Below are positions 1-8,350 of a stretch of DNA of 28,054 nt, piece by piece. Below the pieces are notes generated by a model. The model made no database searches. It was given only the letters and a program-made list of their open reading frames with translations, and was not told where the DNA came from. The number at the start of each line of letters is the position of its first letter. Position 1 is the first letter of the stretch. Source of the stretch: CALFXN01 sp964451935 (GTDB taxonomy: Bacteria > Synergistota > Synergistia > Synergistales > Aminobacteriaceae); NCBI GenBank assembly GCA_964451935.1, contig CAYVKE010000031.1:1-28054 (forward strand). The letters run 5' to 3'. The position numbers and the translations under genes were made by a program.

Positions 1-532
1 CGAGGCGGTTTCGGCGATGGGCGGCGTGGATATTCTCGTGAACAACGCCGGCATCATCCGACGCGCCGATATCCTGGAATTCGGCGAGAAGGACTGGGAC
101 GACGTGATCAACGTCAACATGAAGAGCCTCTTCTTCCTTTCCCAGGCAGTCGCCCGGCAGATGGCCAAACAGGGGCGGGGCGGGAAGATCGTGAATATCG
201 CCTCGATGCTCTCCTTCCAGGGGGGAATCCGCGTCCCTTCGTATACGGCGAGCAAGAGCGCCGTCGCCGGGCTCACGAAGCTGCTGGCGAACGACCTCGC
301 GAAGTACGGCGTTCAGGTGAACGCCATTGCGCCCGGCTACATGGCGACGGACAATACGGAAGCACTTCGGAAGGATCCCAAACGCAACGACGAAATTCTC
401 GGACGGATCCCCGCGGGACGCTGGGGAACGCCCGACGATCTCAAGGGAGCGGCCGTTTTCCTTGCGTCGAAGGCTTCGGACTACGTGACGGGATACGTCG
501 TCGCCGTCGACGGAGGTTGGCTCTCACGGTAA
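1..532 (+). CDS. kduD: KduD-like SDR oxidoreductase, 5' end missing
   Basis: This is the C-terminal part of a classical short-chain dehydrogenase; the reading frame is open from base 2 and its start lies before the window. Visible SDR signatures are the NNAG motif, the NVN motif about 25 residues later, and the catalytic Ser (NIASM), Tyr and Lys (SYTASK). The C-terminus ends in a VDGGW motif, as is usual for the family. The run NNAGIIRRADILEF closely resembles KduD, 2-dehydro-3-deoxy-D-gluconate 5-dehydrogenase, an NAD-dependent cytoplasmic enzyme that reduces 2,5-diketo-3-deoxygluconate in uronate and pectin breakdown. Gluconate 5-dehydrogenase and other sugar-acid SDRs are close relatives, so the substrate is inferred. 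The neighbour downstream on the same strand, after slyD on the other strand, is a TRAP transporter that could import a sugar acid. Confidence 0.8.
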   Translation, partial: EAVSAMGGVDILVNNAGIIRRADILEFGEKDWDDVINVNMKSLFFLSQAVARQMAKQGRGGKIVNIASMLSFQGGIRVPSYTASKSAVAGLTKLLANDLAKYGVQVNAIAPGYMATDNTEALRKDPKRNDEILGRIPAGRWGTPDDLKGAAVFLASKASDYVTGYVVAVDGGWLSR

Positions 533-638
533 TGTTCGAAATGCCTTCCGGACGGAATATGTTTTCGTCGTACCGGAGGACGCATATCTTAAGAGGATTC
601 GAGTGGAAGTGCGCGCGGAAAGGCGATAAAGGCGATTT

Positions 639-679
639 CGCGGGAGGATGCAGAAACGACGGAATACAATCCTCCCGCG
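639..679. terminator. Hairpin between convergent kduD and slyD
   Basis: An 11-bp perfect inverted repeat (arms 639-649 and 669-679, CGCGGGAGGAT and its complement) with a 19-base loop lies between the two convergent genes. Neither side has a clean T run, so it is a plausible bidirectional terminator or 3'-end stabiliser rather than a textbook intrinsic terminator. Confidence 0.5.
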
Positions 680-686
680 GATGCGT

Positions 687-1118
687 TTATTGCGTCGCGA
701 TGTCTACGAGTTTCACCGTAAAGATCAGCGATTCCCCCGCCAGAAAGTGATTGGCGTCGAGAAGAACCTGCTCGCCTTCGACCTTCCGGATCGTCACACG
801 CAGCGGAGAACCGTCATTTGACGTCATACGGAGCATTTCCCCGATGACGGGCGAGTACCCCTTCGGAAGCATGGAACGCGGAAAACGAAAGACCATTTCC
901 TCGTCACGAAACCCGTAGGCTTCTTCGGGAGGCAGCGTGAGCGTTCGTTCCTCGCCGATCTCCATTCCGACGACGCCCGCGTCGAATCCCGGGATCATTT
1001 GCCCCGCGCCGACGACGAATTCCAGAGGTTCTTTCCCCTTCGAAGAGTCGAAGACAGAACCGTCCGTCAATTTTCCCGTATAATGAACCCGAATTCGATG
1101 TCCCGTTTCCACTCGCAT
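687..1118 (-). CDS. slyD: FKBP-type peptidyl-prolyl isomerase, SlyD-like
   Basis: A 143-residue cytoplasmic prolyl isomerase and folding helper of the SlyD branch. The N-terminal FKBP strand pattern is clear (VHYTGKLTDGSVFDSS, then a GAGQMIPGFDAGVVGM segment). The flap carries an insert of about 50 residues (roughly residues 68-120), which in SlyD forms the chaperone IF domain. The protein ends with the family's closing strand, with LDANHFLAG near residues 119-127. It stops right after the FKBP fold and lacks the His/Cys-rich metal-binding tail of E. coli SlyD, so metal delivery is not supported by the sequence. The start at 1118 is backed by an AAAGGAG ribosome site about 8 bases upstream. 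It is transcribed alone, convergent with the dehydrogenase gene. Confidence 0.9.
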   Translation of the reverse strand: MRVETGHRIRVHYTGKLTDGSVFDSSKGKEPLEFVVGAGQMIPGFDAGVVGMEIGEERTLTLPPEEAYGFRDEEMVFRFPRSMLPKGYSPVIGEMLRMTSNDGSPLRVTIRKVEGEQVLLDANHFLAGESLIFTVKLVDIATQ

Positions 1119-1310
1119 GCAAAACGCTCCTTTCGTGTGAGGCGCGTCCGATCAGCGCCGAATCCGGCCGGATACGCGGGTGCGTTCTTTCGCCGACGAA
1201 TGCGTATCGCTCTTTTCTCCGGAGTTTCTGTATTGTACGGGGAGAGTCTATCGATGGCAAACGCGGAGCCGCATTCCGGAGAGTGCCCTTTGGGACATAA
1301 AAATCGCGGG

Positions 1311-1337
1311 TTGTGTACGAGTGTTCCGTGATACAAT
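1311..1337 (+). promoter_or_regulatory. Predicted extended -10 promoter for TRAP operon 1
   Basis: TGA followed directly by TACAAT (1329-1337) forms an extended -10 element. A TTGTGT at 1311-1316 is a possible but too closely spaced (15 bases) -35 box. A leader of about 115 bases would precede dctP. Confidence 0.45.
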
Positions 1338-1400
1338 TCCCGACATGGCGTTTCATGAAAAGAGGTGATGTCCTTCAGCCGGGAGCGTTGATAGTCCTGA

Positions 1401-1431
1401 TGATCGAACGTTTTAAACACTATTCGAATCA
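1401..1431. repeat. Imperfect palindrome upstream of dctP-1, possible operator
   Basis: TGATCGAA (1401-1408) and TTCGAATCA (1423-1431) are near-perfect inverted copies separated by an AT-rich 14-base spacer, between the predicted promoter and the ribosome site of the first TRAP operon. This is a candidate repressor site; no regulator is known. Confidence 0.3.
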
Positions 1432-1460
1432 TTTTCGGAATTATAAGGAGGGAATTTTCT

Positions 1461-2435
1461 ATGAAAAAGTTGTTTGGCGCACTCCTGGTTTTGTCGGTGT
1501 TCCTCGCTGCGGCCGCCTGTGCGGCCGATTCGGTGACCGTGAAGATCGGCAACGTCCTGAATCCGGATCATCCGTGGAACGTGGCGCTCAACGGGTTTGC
1601 CCGGGATGTCGAAAAGGCGACCTCGGGGCGCGTCGTCGTCAAGGTCTTCCCGAGTTCGCAGCTCGGCAATGAAAAGGACCTCATCGAAGGGCTGCGAATG
1701 GGAACCGTCGACGGCGGGCTCATCGGAGGGTCTTCTTTCCAGAGCCTCGACCCGAAGTTCGGCATCGAGGAGCTGCCCTATGCCTTTGCGAACCATGAAC
1801 AGGCCTACAAGGCGTTTGACGGAAAGCTCGGCGAGGCGCTTTTCGATATTCTCGGCAAAAAGGGAGTTGTCGGACTCTCCTGGTGGGAAAACGGCTTCCG
1901 TCATATTTCCAACAGCAAGAAGCCCATTCTCGTTCCCGAAGACCTCAAGGGACTGAAGATCCGCGTCACGCCGAACAAGATGCGCCTCGATACGTTCAAC
2001 GCGCTCGGCGCGTCTCCGATGCCCATCCCGTTCGGAGAACTGTATTCGGCGCTCCAGCAGGGCGTTGTCGACGCGCAGGAAAACCCGCTCGCGATCTTCT
2101 TCTCCAACGGATTCTCCGAAGTGCAGAAACATCTTTCCCTGACAAGCCATATCTGGACGTCGGCGATCCTTTGCGTGAACAAGGATGTCTGGAAGAAGGT
2201 TTCGGACGCCGACAAGAAGCTCGTTCTCGAAATCGCCGCGGAGTGGCGGGACGAAGAGCGCAAGATGATCCGGGCGTCCGACGACGAACTGGTCGCGAAA
2301 ATAAAGGAAAAGGGCGTCGATGTCCGCACCGTCGATACGGCCGCTTTCCGCGCTGCGGTCAGGGATGTCTGGAAGGCGTATGAGTCCGTTTTCGGAAAGG
2401 ATCTTCTCGATCTTGTGGAGGAGGCCGGAAAGTAA
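1461..2435 (+). CDS. dctP: TRAP transporter substrate-binding protein, DctP family (system 1)
   Basis: A 324-residue periplasmic binding protein that captures an organic acid for the TRAP permease encoded next. It starts with a signal peptide (MKKLFGALLVLSVFLAAAACA, probable cleavage near residue 21). It carries the DctP hallmarks: VFPSSQLGN near residues 62-70, NGFRH near 144-148, LKGLKIRV with Arg168 as the usual carboxylate-gripping residue, and LQQGVVDAQENP near 198-209. The start has an excellent AAGGAGGG site at 1445-1452. dctQ begins 3 bases after the stop. The substrate cannot be read from the sequence; a C4-dicarboxylate or sugar acid fits the family, and the nearby KduD-like gene favours a sugar acid weakly. 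Confidence 0.93.
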   Translation: MKKLFGALLVLSVFLAAAACAADSVTVKIGNVLNPDHPWNVALNGFARDVEKATSGRVVVKVFPSSQLGNEKDLIEGLRMGTVDGGLIGGSSFQSLDPKFGIEELPYAFANHEQAYKAFDGKLGEALFDILGKKGVVGLSWWENGFRHISNSKKPILVPEDLKGLKIRVTPNKMRLDTFNALGASPMPIPFGELYSALQQGVVDAQENPLAIFFSNGFSEVQKHLSLTSHIWTSAILCVNKDVWKKVSDADKKLVLEIAAEWRDEERKMIRASDDELVAKIKEKGVDVRTVDTAAFRAAVRDVWKAYESVFGKDLLDLVEEAGK

Positions 2436-2438
2436 GCG

Positions 2439-2909
2439 ATGACGTTTTTTCTTTCCAGGGCGCTTCGCTGGTTCGTGACGCTTGCCGTCGTCGTCGTCTT
2501 CATCGAGGTCGTCACGGAGGTTTTGTTCCGTTTCGTGCTGGGGGCGCCGATCTCCTGGGGAGCCGAGTTGTCCCAGACGGTGCTCGTCTGGCTGACCTTT
2601 ATCGGAGCGGCGGCTGCGTTCCTGAAAGAGGATCACATCGCCATCAACATGTTGTCCGATGCGCTTCATTCACAACGGGCGAAGCTGGCCGTGCGCGCGG
2701 TCAACATGGCGATCACGCTGGCTTTCACGGCCATTGCGTGCTGGTCCGGATGGCAGGTGGTTGAACGGACCCGGGAAGACACGACGCAATCCCTGGGGAT
2801 TTCGGCAGGCGTCATGTACGCCGCGTTGCCGCTCGGGATGGCTTTGATTCTTCTTCTGGCCCTCGGGGCCCTTACGGGGCGGAAAAACGGAAGGGAGCCC
2901 CGGCCGTGA
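2439..2909 (+). CDS. dctQ: TRAP transporter small permease, DctQ family (system 1)
   Basis: A 156-residue inner-membrane protein with four predicted hydrophobic helices (about residues 9-32, 45-63, 84-105 and 123-145). It is the small subunit that pairs with DctM. The DctQ signature is visible: a Trp-Gly-Ala-Glu run before helix two (ISWGAELSQ), then VWLTFIGAAAAF. It starts 3 bases after dctP; GGAGGAGG inside the end of dctP (2417-2424) serves as ribosome site. Its stop overlaps the GTG start of dctM, so the two permease subunits are probably translationally coupled. Confidence 0.9.
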   Translation: MTFFLSRALRWFVTLAVVVVFIEVVTEVLFRFVLGAPISWGAELSQTVLVWLTFIGAAAAFLKEDHIAINMLSDALHSQRAKLAVRAVNMAITLAFTAIACWSGWQVVERTREDTTQSLGISAGVMYAALPLGMALILLLALGALTGRKNGREPRP

Positions 2910-4180
2910 TTCTCCTCATCGGCGTCATGCTTGCGATGATGATGATCGGGGCGCCTATCGCGTTTGCAATCGGCGCGTCGGCGGCGCTCTATCTGATTAT
3001 CGGGGACGTCGTTCCGCTCATGGTTATCGCGCAGCGCATGGTGGTCGGCGTGGATTCCTTCACGCTGCTCGCGATTCCGCTGTTTCTTCTCGGCGGCGCT
3101 CTCATGGCTGAGGGAGAGATCACCCCAAAGATCATGCGGTTCGCCTCGGTGCTCGTAGGGCGCATTCACGGCGGCCTGGCCATGGTGCTTGTCGTCTCCT
3201 GCATGCTGTTCGGCGCCATTTCCGGGTCGGGGGTGGCGGATGTCGTCGCGATAGGGTCCATTGTCGTGCCGATGATGAACAGGCAGGGGTACAGGAAACC
3301 GTTCACGGCGGCGCTGCTCGGATGCGCCGGGTCGCTCGGGACGATCATTCCGCCGAGCATGGTCATGGTCATTCTCGGGGTGACGATGGGGGCGTCCATC
3401 GGGAAGCTCTTCATAGGGGGAATCGTTCCCGGAATCCTGCTCGGCGTTTGCCTGATGGCGCTTTCGTACTATTTCGCGCGAAGGGACAACTACCCGAGGG
3501 GAGAGCGCCCCACATGGGCGGAGGTGAAGGCCGCCTTTCGCGAGGCGCTGCTCCCGCTCGGCGCGCCGTTCCTGATCGTGGCCGGATTCCGGAGCGGGAT
3601 CTTCACTGCTACGGAAACCGGAGCGGTCGTCGCGTTGTACGCGCTGATCCTTTCGGCGTTCGTGTATCGGAAACTGAGCCTGAAATCGTTTCTGGACGTC
3701 TGCTATTCCGTCGGGATCACCAGCGCCTCGGTGTTGCTCATTATCGCCTCGGCGTCGCTGTTCGGATGGATTCTCGCGGCGGATCAGATCCCGCAGAAGG
3801 TCGCGGAGTTCATCCTCTCGATCTCCCACAGCTATTGGGGCATTCTCATCATGTTCAACGTGCTCCTTCTGATCCTGGGGACGTTTATGGAGACGATCGC
3901 CGTCATTATCATCATCGTTCCGATCTTCATGCCGATCATGCAACAGATCGGCGTGGACCCGATTCACCTCGGCGTGATGATCGCGGTCAATCTGGCGATA
4001 GGGGCGAATTCCCCCCCTCTCGGAGTCGACCTGATCACGGCGTGCAAAGTGACGGACACGAGCTACGAAAGTTCGTTCCCGTATGTCTTCCCGTTCCTTG
4101 GAGCCATGACCGTCGCGCTTGCGATCATTGTCGCTTTCCCGGGACTTGTGACCTTTCTGCCGAATATGTTGGTGCGGTAA
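2906..4180 (+). CDS. dctM: TRAP transporter large permease, DctM family (system 1)
   Basis: A 424-residue polytopic membrane protein, the sodium-coupled transport subunit of the TRAP system. It is hydrophobic throughout, with about 11-12 helices, and shows typical DctM segments: a GAPIAFAIGASAALYL start, FLLGGALM, GSGVADVVAIGSIVVPMM, GTIIPPSMVMVILG and, near the end, IGANSPPLGVDL. The GTG start at 2906 overlaps the dctQ stop by four bases and has AAGGGAG at 2891-2897. The operon ends with a strong hairpin terminator about 30 bases later. The length matches the family. Confidence 0.93.
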   Translation: MILLIGVMLAMMMIGAPIAFAIGASAALYLIIGDVVPLMVIAQRMVVGVDSFTLLAIPLFLLGGALMAEGEITPKIMRFASVLVGRIHGGLAMVLVVSCMLFGAISGSGVADVVAIGSIVVPMMNRQGYRKPFTAALLGCAGSLGTIIPPSMVMVILGVTMGASIGKLFIGGIVPGILLGVCLMALSYYFARRDNYPRGERPTWAEVKAAFREALLPLGAPFLIVAGFRSGIFTATETGAVVALYALILSAFVYRKLSLKSFLDVCYSVGITSASVLLIIASASLFGWILAADQIPQKVAEFILSISHSYWGILIMFNVLLLILGTFMETIAVIIIIVPIFMPIMQQIGVDPIHLGVMIAVNLAIGANSPPLGVDLITACKVTDTSYESSFPYVFPFLGAMTVALAIIVAFPGLVTFLPNMLVR

Positions 4181-4208
4181 GGCGGTTTCCCGGGAGCGGA
4201 CACTGTGT

Positions 4209-4252
4209 GCGGAAGGGGGCATCCCTGTCAGGGAACCCCTTCCGCATTTTTC
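4209..4252 (+). terminator. Intrinsic terminator of TRAP operon 1
   Basis: A 10-bp stem GCGGAAGGGG (4209-4218) pairs with CCCCTTCCGC (4236-4245). A secondary pairing (CCCTGTCAGGG) sits in the loop, and a T-rich run follows at 4247-4251. Confidence 0.88.
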
Positions 4253-4302
4253 GTATAGTACAATAGGGCGGTTTTCGAAAGCTGTCTGTCGAACGACCGA
4301 AT

Positions 4303-4309
4303 GGGGAGG
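4303..4309 (+). promoter_or_regulatory. Ribosome binding site selecting a TTG start for tex
   Basis: GGGGAGG lies 9 bases before an in-frame TTG at 4319 and overlaps the in-frame ATG at 4301, which has no ribosome site of its own. This places the real tex start at TTG 4319. A TACAAT at 4259-4264 may be the -10 box for this gene. Confidence 0.65.
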
Positions 4310-4318
4310 CATCGCGAT

Positions 4319-6505
4319 TTGAATACGCTTCACTGCATGCTCATCGCAAAGGAGACGGGCCTGAAGCCCGAGCAGACGGCGGCTGCGGCCGGTCTGCTGG
4401 AAGAGGGGTGTACGGTTCCCTTTATCGCGCGCTACCGGAAGGAAGCGACCGGTTCGCTCGACGAAGTCGCCATCGTGACGATACGGGACCGTCTCGAACA
4501 ACTGGCTGAGCTGGATAAGCGACGGGACGCCGTTCTCCGTTCCCTTGAGGAGAGAAATCTTCTCTCCGATGAATTGCGCGACGCCATCGGCAAGGCGCAG
4601 TCGATGGCCCGGCTGGAAGATCTCTATCTTCCGTTTCGTCCGAAACGTCGGACGCGAGCCTCAATTGCGACGGAACGAGGGCTTGCGCCGCTCGCCGACC
4701 TGTTGCTTGACGCGGCCGTCGGGAAGACGGGAGATGTGGATCCCGTCCGGGAAGCGTCGCGTTTCGTCGATCCGGAAAAGAACGTGAACGCTCCCGATGA
4801 AGCGTTGGCGGGAGCGAGGGATATTCTCGCCGAACGGGCCGCCGAAGACGCCCGGGTTCGGGCGTCGCTCCGCGAATTCTTCGCCCGAAAGGCTTCACTT
4901 CGGTCGAAGGTCGCCAAGGGCAAGGAAGAAGAGGGGGCCAAGTACCGGGACTATTTCGACTGGAGCGAATCCGTCAGGGGAATTCCGTCCCACAGGATTC
5001 TCGCGCTCCTGCGGGGAGAGCGCGAGGGAATGCTCTCTCTTTCCCTCCTTCCTCCCGAAGAGGAGGGAATTCGTCTGATGGAGCAGTTCTTCGCCCGGGA
5101 CGTTGCGTCCTCCCGAGGCACTTCCGCGCCCCGCGCGACCGAACAGCTTCGCGAGGCGATCCGCGACGGATACAGGCGCCTCGCCGCCCCGTCCATGGAG
5201 ACGGAACTCCGCGGCGTGCTCAAACATATCGCCGACGAGCAGGCCGTCGTCGTCTTCGCGAGAAACGTCCATGACGTCCTGATGGAGTCGCCGCTCGGAC
5301 AAAAGTCCGTCCTCGCCGTGGATCCGGGCGTTCGGACCGGGTGCAAGCTCGCGATGCTGGACGCGCAGGGCTCGCTGCTTGCGACGGATGTCATTTTCCT
5401 TCAGCGGGGAGACCGCGACGCCGCCGATGCGGTGCGCAAGGTCCGGGCCCTCGCGGAACGCCACGCTCCGGAAGCGATAGCGGTGGGGAACGGAACGGCC
5501 GGGCGGGAGACGGAAGCGTTCTTCCGCGAACTGTCCCTGCCGGGGAACCCCGTCGTCGTGTCGGTGAACGAAAGCGGCGCGTCGATCTACTCCGCGTCCG
5601 ATGCGGCGCGCGAGGAATTCCCGGATCAGGATCTGACGGTTCGGGGAGCGGTGTCGATCGGCCGCAGGCTTCAGGACCCTCTGGCGGAACTCGTGAAGAT
5701 CGATCCGAAATCCATCGGAGTCGGCCAGTACCAGCACGACGTGGAGCCGAAGCTCTTGAAGCAGGCGCTCGACGACGTGGTGAGTTCGTGCGTGAACAGC
5801 GTCGGCGTCGAGGTCAACAGTGCGAGCCGCCAACTGCTGACATCGGTCTCAGGGCTCGGACCCGGGCTTGCCGGGGCGATCGTCGCCCATCGCCAGGCGA
5901 ACGGTCCCTTCCGCTCCCGTTCCGATCTGAAAAAGGTGCCGCGGCTCGGGCCGAAGGCGTTTCAGCAGTCTGCGGGATTCCTGAGAATCCGTAACGGCGC
6001 GCATCCCCTCGACGCAAGCGCCGTTCACCCCGAAAACTATGGAATTGTGGAAAAGATGGCGCGGGATCTGGGTTGCACCGTTCGCGACCTCATGGCGAGC
6101 GTCGAAATGCGCGGCAAAATCGATATCGAACGATACGTCTGTCCGGAAGCGGGAATTCCGACGCTGAAGGATATTCTCGCGGAACTGGCGAAACCCGGCC
6201 GCGATCCGCGCGCTTCGTTCGAAGCCGTACCGTTCGCGGCCAATGTCCGCGAGATCGGGGATCTGTCGGCAGGGATGGTTCTTCCGGGGATCGTCACGAA
6301 TGTGACGGCGTTCGGAGCGTTCGTCGATATCGGCGTTCACCAGGACGGGCTCGTTCACGTGAGTCGGCTCGCCGACCGGTTCGTGGCGAATGCGGCGGAT
6401 GTCGTCCGGGCCGGGCAGCGCGTGCGGGTGACGGTGATCGAGGTCGATCTTCAGCGGCGGCGAATTTCGCTTTCGATGAAGAAGCCCCGCGAAGAAAAGC
6501 GATAG
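4319..6505 (+). CDS. tex: Tex family RNA-binding transcriptional accessory protein
   Basis: A 728-residue cytoplasmic Tex protein, from a conserved family that binds nucleic acid and associates with transcription. Domains in order: an N-terminal helical region (FIARYRKEATGSLDEV, the Tex signature); a YqgF-like RNase H fold (VLAVDPGVRTGCKLAMLDA near residue 335); NESGASIYSASDAAREEFP and VGQYQHDV; a helix-hairpin-helix pair (SGLGPGLAGAIVAHR and KKVPRLGPKAFQQSAGFLRI); and a C-terminal S1 domain (GIVTNVTAFGAFVDIG to RISLSMK). The TTG start is preferred over ATG 4301 because only it has a properly spaced ribosome site; it also gives the usual Tex N-terminus. It is a single gene between two terminators. 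Confidence 0.94.
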   Translation: MNTLHCMLIAKETGLKPEQTAAAAGLLEEGCTVPFIARYRKEATGSLDEVAIVTIRDRLEQLAELDKRRDAVLRSLEERNLLSDELRDAIGKAQSMARLEDLYLPFRPKRRTRASIATERGLAPLADLLLDAAVGKTGDVDPVREASRFVDPEKNVNAPDEALAGARDILAERAAEDARVRASLREFFARKASLRSKVAKGKEEEGAKYRDYFDWSESVRGIPSHRILALLRGEREGMLSLSLLPPEEEGIRLMEQFFARDVASSRGTSAPRATEQLREAIRDGYRRLAAPSMETELRGVLKHIADEQAVVVFARNVHDVLMESPLGQKSVLAVDPGVRTGCKLAMLDAQGSLLATDVIFLQRGDRDAADAVRKVRALAERHAPEAIAVGNGTAGRETEAFFRELSLPGNPVVVSVNESGASIYSASDAAREEFPDQDLTVRGAVSIGRRLQDPLAELVKIDPKSIGVGQYQHDVEPKLLKQALDDVVSSCVNSVGVEVNSASRQLLTSVSGLGPGLAGAIVAHRQANGPFRSRSDLKKVPRLGPKAFQQSAGFLRIRNGAHPLDASAVHPENYGIVEKMARDLGCTVRDLMASVEMRGKIDIERYVCPEAGIPTLKDILAELAKPGRDPRASFEAVPFAANVREIGDLSAGMVLPGIVTNVTAFGAFVDIGVHQDGLVHVSRLADRFVANAADVVRAGQRVRVTVIEVDLQRRRISLSMKKPREEKR

Positions 6506-6514
6506 CCACACCGG

Positions 6515-6550
6515 AACGCTCCCCGATTTTCGACGGGGAGCGTTCTTCGT
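6515..6550 (+). terminator. Intrinsic terminator after tex
   Basis: An 11-bp perfect stem AACGCTCCCCG (6515-6525) and CGGGGAGCGTT (6534-6544) with an 8-base loop, followed by a short T-rich segment. Confidence 0.75.
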
Positions 6551-6682
6551 ATATTACGTCCGATTTGCTCCGGCATTCAGGGGGACGGAACCCCTTCGCC
6601 TCTACGGGCATGCAGCAAAGGGATCGTATCCCCCCGTCTTTCGCGCTTTTTTCTCGCATGTCTGTCTGATATGAAAAGTCTG

Positions 6683-6691
6683 TGCTATTCT
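6683..6691 (+). promoter_or_regulatory. Possible extended -10 promoter for dcuS-dcuR
   Basis: TGC followed by TATTCT, with only a weak -35 region (TGTCTG at 6663-6668). If real, transcription begins near 6698, which rules out the upstream ATG at 6671 and supports the start at 6734. Confidence 0.35.
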
Positions 6692-6733
6692 TTCCTGAAG
6701 AAAATACGTCGTACGGGAGGCGGGCCGGAACGC

Positions 6734-8350
6734 ATGCCGATTTCGTTCAAAAAGCTCCGGGAAGGGCGCTCTCCGCTCAAGATCCGTACGAAGATAGCGC
6801 TCTTGGGGATTGCGTTCTGGAGCGCCGGGTTGTTGACCGTCGGGCTGTTTCTCGGCGGCGCGATGATGGAACAGTTCGAGAAGCGCCTTGGAGAAAACGC
6901 GAAAAACATCGCACTGTCCGTCTCGGAAATACCTGATGTTCAGCACTATGCCGGCAGACCCGGCGGAGAGAAGGCGATCCAGCCGATCGCCGAACGCATC
7001 CGGCGAAAGACGGGAGCCGAATACGTCGTCGTATTCGACATGAACGGGATTCGCTATTCGCATCCGGCGCCCGGAAGGATCGGAAAACCCTTCGTCGGGG
7101 GAGACGAAGGGCTTGTGCTTCACGGCGAGACGTATGTCTCCAAGGCGATCGGTACGCTCGGCCCGTCCATGCGGGCGTTTACGCCCGTTTTCCGGAACGG
7201 GGAGCAGGTCGGCGCCGTTGCGGTCGGGATTCTGCTCAGCGACGTCCAGCGGAGTCTCGGAGTGCTGAATCGTTTTCTGATGGCTGCGTTGCTTCTTGGG
7301 CTCTTCGTCGGAGCGTGCGGCGTCGCGTTTCTCGCCTGGAATATAAAAAGAGCCATGGGCGGAATGGAACCGTTCGAAATCGTCCGCGTGACGAGGGAAC
7401 TCGACGGAATCATCGAATCGGTTCCGGAGGGGATCGTCGCCGTGGACGGGAACGGCCGCGTCAGCCTCATGAACAGCACGGCGCACGCGCTTCTCAACGT
7501 CCGGACGGATCCGCGCGGAAAGCCCGTCGAGGATGTCATCCCAAACACGCTGCTGCCCGTCGTGCTTCGGACGGGAAAGGCGGAACTGGGCCAGGAGCAG
7601 CTCCTCAAGGGATCGAGAATACTTACCAGCAGGCTTCCGATCCTTTCGGACGGTCGTGTGGTCGGCGCCATCGCCAGCTTTCGCGATATGAGCGAAGCCA
7701 TCGCGCTCGCCGAAGAGCTTACGGGCGTCAAGCGGTACGTCGAGGCGCTCCGGGCGCGAAATCACGAGTTTCTCAACCGGCTCCAGGCCATATCGGGATT
7801 GATACAGCTCGGAGAGCACGATCGGGCCGTGGCGTTCATATCGAGCGTTATGGAATCGCATCAGTCGCTCGTCTCGTTCATCGCGCGGCACATAAAAAAT
7901 CCGGCGGTCGGAGGCATTCTTCTCGGAAAGAGCAGCCGCTGCCGGGAACTTGGAATCCGTTTCGAGATCGATCCGGACAGCATGCTGGAATCGGGGACCG
8001 GCCCCGGAGACCAGATCCTCGTGACCGTTATCGGGAATCTTCTCGATAACGCCGTGGATGCTGTCGCAGCTCGTTCCGACGGTGAGGTGAGGAAGGTGGA
8101 GTTCTCCGTTTTCGACGAATCGCACACGATCCTGATATCCGTCCGGGACTCGGGGGGAGGAATGCCGGACGAGATCCGGGACCGCATCTTTGAACCCGGT
8201 TTCTCGACAAAGGGGGAGGAGCGCGGGTACGGATTGTTCAACCTGAGGAACGCCGTGGAATCCGTAGGGGGAGATGTCTCCGCGGCGTGCGTTCCCGGCG
8301 AGGGGTGCGAATTCGTGGTCTGTCTTCCGCACCGGGAGGATGCCCCGTGA
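6734..8350 (+). CDS. dcuS: Sensor histidine kinase, DcuS/CitA family, predicted C4-dicarboxylate sensor
   Basis: A 538-residue membrane kinase. Order: first helix (about residues 18-45), extracytoplasmic PAS/Cache sensor, second helix (about 180-205), cytoplasmic PAS (EGIVAVDGNGRVSLMN), phospho-acceptor His344 in NHEFLNRLQ, ATPase N-box with Asn439 (NLLDNAVDAV), DSGGGM and ERGYGLFN. Counting from ATG 6734, the sensor has Arg107, His110, Phe120, Arg147 and Phe149. These are the same residues at the same numbers as the C4-dicarboxylate-binding set of E. coli DcuS (from memory of the literature). CitA instead has Arg-x-Lys at the last pair, so fumarate, malate or succinate is the inferred ligand rather than citrate. 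GGGAGG (6715-6720) precedes this ATG at a somewhat long 13 bases; an ATG at 6671 is an alternative without a ribosome site. Confidence 0.9.
   Translation: MPISFKKLREGRSPLKIRTKIALLGIAFWSAGLLTVGLFLGGAMMEQFEKRLGENAKNIALSVSEIPDVQHYAGRPGGEKAIQPIAERIRRKTGAEYVVVFDMNGIRYSHPAPGRIGKPFVGGDEGLVLHGETYVSKAIGTLGPSMRAFTPVFRNGEQVGAVAVGILLSDVQRSLGVLNRFLMAALLLGLFVGACGVAFLAWNIKRAMGGMEPFEIVRVTRELDGIIESVPEGIVAVDGNGRVSLMNSTAHALLNVRTDPRGKPVEDVIPNTLLPVVLRTGKAELGQEQLLKGSRILTSRLPILSDGRVVGAIASFRDMSEAIALAEELTGVKRYVEALRARNHEFLNRLQAISGLIQLGEHDRAVAFISSVMESHQSLVSFIARHIKNPAVGGILLGKSSRCRELGIRFEIDPDSMLESGTGPGDQILVTVIGNLLDNAVDAVAARSDGEVRKVEFSVFDESHTILISVRDSGGGMPDEIRDRIFEPGFSTKGEERGYGLFNLRNAVESVGGDVSAACVPGEGCEFVVCLPHREDAP

Larger units (their letters stand above)
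1119..1460. other. Intergenic region between slyD and dctP-1
   Basis: A 342-base non-coding stretch. It holds the start side of slyD (minus strand), a plus-strand extended -10 at 1329-1337 and an imperfect palindrome at 1401-1431 close to the dctP ribosome site. Two very short frames (7 codons from 1345, and 7 codons plus stop from 1369 behind a GAGGTG) are too small to call genes. No RNA gene was recognised. Confidence 0.5.

Noticed and set aside
1345..1392. Two tiny frames (7 codons each) in the dctP-1 leader
   Set aside because: Too short and without supporting structure to argue for a leader peptide or attenuator.
1461..1530. Lipoprotein signal on DctP-1 (Cys20 in AAAAC)
   Set aside because: The residue three before the Cys is Ala and no Leu-x-x-Cys lipobox is formed; an ordinary signal peptidase I site fits better.
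2666..4501. 611-codon minus-strand frame across the first TRAP operon
   Set aside because: It is the reverse shadow of dctQ/dctM/tex in GC-rich DNA; highly Arg/His/Asp-rich with no domain, and it crosses an intrinsic terminator.
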